Position numbers and translations under genes: made by a program | Part shown: positions 61,828 through 64,000 of the stretch, piece after piece | Layout of the letters: each line of letters begins with the position of its first letter | Position numbering within the stretch: the first letter of the stretch is position 1 | The notes under the pieces: model-generated | Databases searched by the model: none | Told to the model about the DNA's origin: nothing | What the model saw: the letters and a program-made list of their open reading frames with translations, nothing else | Assembly: GCF_001721295.1 (NCBI RefSeq) | Contig: NZ_MDDS01000035.1 | Coordinates: 62,001-126,000, forward strand | DNA length: 64,000 nucleotides | Source: Sphingomonas turrisvirgatae | GTDB lineage: Bacteria; Pseudomonadota; Alphaproteobacteria; Sphingomonadales; Sphingomonadaceae | Direction of reading: 5' to 3'

Positions 61828-63245
61828 CGCGGCTGTCGAACGCCACGCTGGCCGCGCTGCCGGCATCGGTCACCAAGCCGGATTATGGCCGCTCCCGCGT
61901 CACACCGGGTGTCGTCCATTTCGGTCCGGGCGCCTTCCACCGCGCGCACCAGGCGGCAGCGTTCGACACGCTGCTCGCCAGCGATCCGCGCTGGGGCATC
62001 ACCGGCGTCAGTCTCAACTCGACCTCGGTCGCGCAAGCGCTGAACCCGCAGGATGGGCTCTACACGCTCGCGCTGCTCGAGGCGGAGACCGAGTTCCGGG
62101 TGATCGGATCGGTCCAGCGCGTGCTGACCGGGACCGAGCGCGCCGCGATCCTCGCCGCGCTGACTGCCCCGACGACGCGGATCGTCAGCACGACGGTGAC
62201 CGAGAAGGGCTATTGCCTGAGCAGCGACGGCACGCTCGACATGGCGCATCCCGCGATCCTTGCCGACCTCGACGCGCCGGACACGCCGAAATCGGTGATC
62301 GGCTGGCTCGCACTCGGCCTTGCCGAACGGCGGCGGCAGGGGCTGACCGGCATCACGGTCCTGTCGTGCGACAACCTGACCGACAATGGCCGCAAGCTGG
62401 GCGCTGCGGTACGCGCCTTTGCCGCGGCGACCGATCCCGACACGGCGAGCTGGATCGAGGATCAGGTCCGCTTTCCCAATGCCATGGTCGATTCGATCAC
62501 GCCGGCGACGGACGATACGCTGCGTGCCCGGGTGGCGCAGGCGATCGGCATGGAGGACGCCTGGCCGATCCAGCGCGAACGCTTCACGCAATGGGTGGTC
62601 GAGGACGACTTTGCCGGCGAACGGCCCGAGCTCGAGCGCGCCGGCGTGACCTTTACCCGCGACGTGCATGGGTTCGAGGCGGCGAAGCTGCGCCTGCTCA
62701 ACGGGCCGCACTCGACGCTGGCCTATGTCGGGCTGGGGCTGGGCCATGGCAGCGTCGCGCAGGCAATGGCGGACACGCGGCTGGCCGGGTTTGTCGAGCA
62801 GCTGATGCGCGAGGATATCGCGCCGTCGGTCGCGGCGCCCGACGGGTTCGACCTGAGCGGCTATATCGGCGACATCCTGAAGCGTTTTGCCAACCCGGCG
62901 ATCGAGCACAAGCTGTCGCAGATCGCCTGGGACGGGTCGCAGAAACTGCCTTATCGCATCCTCGATACCACGCGCGACGCGCTGGCAGCGGGCCGCCCGA
63001 TCGACCGACTGGTGGTGCCGATCGCAGCCTGGCTGCGCTTCATCGAGCGCGCGGCGGCGAGCGGTTCCGCCATCACCGATCCACTGGCCGAGCGGTTGCT
63101 GGCGGCGGGCGGCGACTGGCGGGCGATCCTGGCAATGGGCGACGTGTTCGGCGACCTGGGCGACGATCCGCGGTTCGTGGCTGCCGTGACGCGGGCGCAT
63201 GGCGCGCTGGCCGATCCGGCGGGGTATGCTTTGGTGACCGTGTGA
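61824..63245 (+). CDS. uxuB: Fructuronate reductase (mannitol dehydrogenase family)
   Basis: A 473-residue long-chain polyol dehydrogenase. GVVHFGPGAFHRAHQAAAFD is the NAD-binding entry. IVSTTVTEKGYCLSSDG, LSCDNLTDNGRKLGAAVRAF and FEAAKLRLLNGPHSTLAYVG (the catalytic Lys / NxxH region) are typical. It probably reduces fructuronate to mannonate; tagaturonate reductase (UxaB) is a related alternative and would fit better with the UxaA next door. Translationally coupled to uxaC. Confidence 0.88.
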   Translation: MTRLSNATLAALPASVTKPDYGRSRVTPGVVHFGPGAFHRAHQAAAFDTLLASDPRWGITGVSLNSTSVAQALNPQDGLYTLALLEAETEFRVIGSVQRVLTGTERAAILAALTAPTTRIVSTTVTEKGYCLSSDGTLDMAHPAILADLDAPDTPKSVIGWLALGLAERRRQGLTGITVLSCDNLTDNGRKLGAAVRAFAAATDPDTASWIEDQVRFPNAMVDSITPATDDTLRARVAQAIGMEDAWPIQRERFTQWVVEDDFAGERPELERAGVTFTRDVHGFEAAKLRLLNGPHSTLAYVGLGLGHGSVAQAMADTRLAGFVEQLMREDIAPSVAAPDGFDLSGYIGDILKRFANPAIEHKLSQIAWDGSQKLPYRILDTTRDALAAGRPIDRLVVPIAAWLRFIERAAASGSAITDPLAERLLAAGGDWRAILAMGDVFGDLGDDPRFVAAVTRAHGALADPAGYALVTV

Positions 63246-63493
63246 AGAAGAAGGGGTTCGCGCTAAGGCGCTAAGGCGCGAAGAGAAGAAGATTAGATCA
63301 CGCGGAGACGCGGAGGACGCAGAGGGGTTAGAGATTGCCGCGCTAGCGGCCTTCATGCTCGCCCGGGCCGCCAAGCCGCAGCGTTGCAACGAGATAAGGC
63401 GCTTCGCGCCGAAGTAACATCTCTGCGTCCTCCGCGTCTCCGCGTGAATCCGGTCTTCTTCTCTTCGCGTCTTCGCGTGAACCCGTTCTTCTA
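63244..63493. repeat. Large REP-like inverted repeat
   Basis: Two nested arms: a perfect 27-bp inverted pair (63298-63324 with 63421-63447, core ACGCGGAGACGCGGAGGACG) and an outer perfect 16-bp pair (63277-63292 CGCGAAGAGAAGAAGA with 63454-63469), extended imperfectly by GGGTTCgCGC/GCGtGAACCC. The middle holds two more small palindromes (GCCGCGCTAGCGGC; GGCGCTTCGCGCC). It lies between the convergent uxuB and LacI-type genes and could end both transcripts. Frames inside it are artefacts. Confidence 0.85.
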
Positions 63494-64000
63494 CCCCGCC
63501 GCCGGCCCGCTCGATCCGCCTTCGATCAGGCGCAGGTCGGCCTTAAGCTCGACCGTCTCCTCCGCGTCTTCCACGATGTCGAGCAGGCAACGGGTCGCGA
63601 GTTGCGCCATGTCGCCGAGCGGGCGGTAGACGCTGGTGAGCGAGGGGGTCAGCATCCGTGCCAGCATCGATCCGTCGAATCCGACCACCGACAATTGGTC
63701 AGGCACCGCAACGCCGCGCGATGCCGCTGCCTTGACCACCGACGCCGCCATGATGTCGTTTGCCGCGAAGATTGCGGTCGGGCGCGGATCGAGCGCCAGC
63801 AAGCGTTCGGCAGCAGCGTTGCCGGATTCGAAATCATAGTCGCCTTCCGCTTCCCCGGCGAGGCTCAGTCCGGCGTCCGACAGCGCGGCGATGAACCCGG
63901 CGCGCCGCTGCGCGGCGGAGGCCACCGCCAACGGGCCGTTGATCATCGCGATACGACGGTGGCCCAAGGCGATCAGGTGACGCGCCACATCGGCCGCAGC
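63491..64000 (-). CDS. LacI-family transcriptional regulator (C-terminal part)
   Basis: About 170 C-terminal residues of a regulator whose DNA-binding domain lies beyond the window edge. The periplasmic-binding-protein-like domain is clear: ARHLIALGHRRIAMINGPLA, then AQRRAGFIAALSDAGL, PTAIFAANDIMAASVVKAA, VPDQLSVVGFDGSMLARMLT and PSLTSVYRPLGDMAQLATRC. This is the effector-binding C-domain of GalR/LacI proteins. Next to uxuB, it probably senses a hexuronate or its intermediate and binds the palindrome at 60335. Confidence 0.9.
   Translation of the reverse strand, partial: AAADVARHLIALGHRRIAMINGPLAVASAAQRRAGFIAALSDAGLSLAGEAEGDYDFESGNAAAERLLALDPRPTAIFAANDIMAASVVKAAASRGVAVPDQLSVVGFDGSMLARMLTPSLTSVYRPLGDMAQLATRCLLDIVEDAEETVELKADLRLIEGGSSGPAAG

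Noticed and set aside
63384..63629. 81-codon plus-strand frame with RLRVNP repeats after uxuB
   Set aside because: Encoded by the REP-like inverted repeat and running antisense into the LacI-family gene; such peptides are annotation artefacts.

Overview
The window is a high-GC chromosomal segment of an alphaproteobacterium, most likely a member of the Sphingomonadaceae (Sphingomonas, Novosphingobium or a relative). I infer this from several things: large TonB-dependent receptors, a LexA box of the alphaproteobacterial form GTTC-N7-GTTC ahead of an imuA-imuB-dnaE2 cassette, a hexuronate pathway next to TonB and MFS transport genes, REP-like inverted repeats, and small proteins of a sphingomonad type. 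No plasmid or phage backbone is visible. Some 3 kb of scattered intergenic DNA carries decayed genes and dispersed repeats.

Layout. 1-8.3 kb: an aromatic-type catabolic island with two NTF2/SnoaL-like proteins, an FAD aromatic hydroxylase, a Tat-exported MmgE/PrpD protein, a TonB receptor and a TetR regulator with a palindromic candidate operator. 8.3-9.6 kb: decayed DNA with an SLC13-type permease pseudogene. 9.6-18.3 kb: a periplasmic electron-transfer island with a membrane PQQ glucose dehydrogenase, a CtaG-like assembly protein, cytochrome b561, a diheme c lipoprotein, a monoheme c lipoprotein and a caa3-type oxidase with fused II+cyt c and I+III subunits. 18.6-23 kb: an ExoD-like protein, a small tyrosine recombinase, a secreted hypothetical protein, a sterol-desaturase-like hydroxylase and a PAP2 phosphatase. 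23.5-29.6 kb: a CHASE2-(degenerate GGDEF)-EAL protein and a FecR-domain protein with a long Gly/Asn repeat tail, divergent from a TpsB/ShlB-type outer-membrane transporter. I think this is the most interesting unit of the window. 30-37 kb: a small possible NepR-like protein, then MFS, TonB receptor and a second MFS. 37-38.2 kb: a histidine-kinase pseudogene abutting a serine-recombinase fragment, then tRNA-Thr.

38.3-50.4 kb is housekeeping: aminopeptidase P, SDR, GST, gltD-gltB, uppP and an NDUFA9-like protein. 50.5-56.1 kb is the SOS mutagenesis cassette imuA-imuB-dnaE2. 56.2-64 kb holds hmgA, a GH130 protein, and divergent uxaA / uxaC-uxuB separated by overlapping palindromes, one of LacI type. 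The window ends inside a LacI-family regulator, with a large REP-like inverted repeat between uxuB and that regulator.

All calls rest on reading translations and motifs by eye; no database search was possible. Start codons were chosen from Shine-Dalgarno (SD) spacing and family N-termini and are stated where uncertain.
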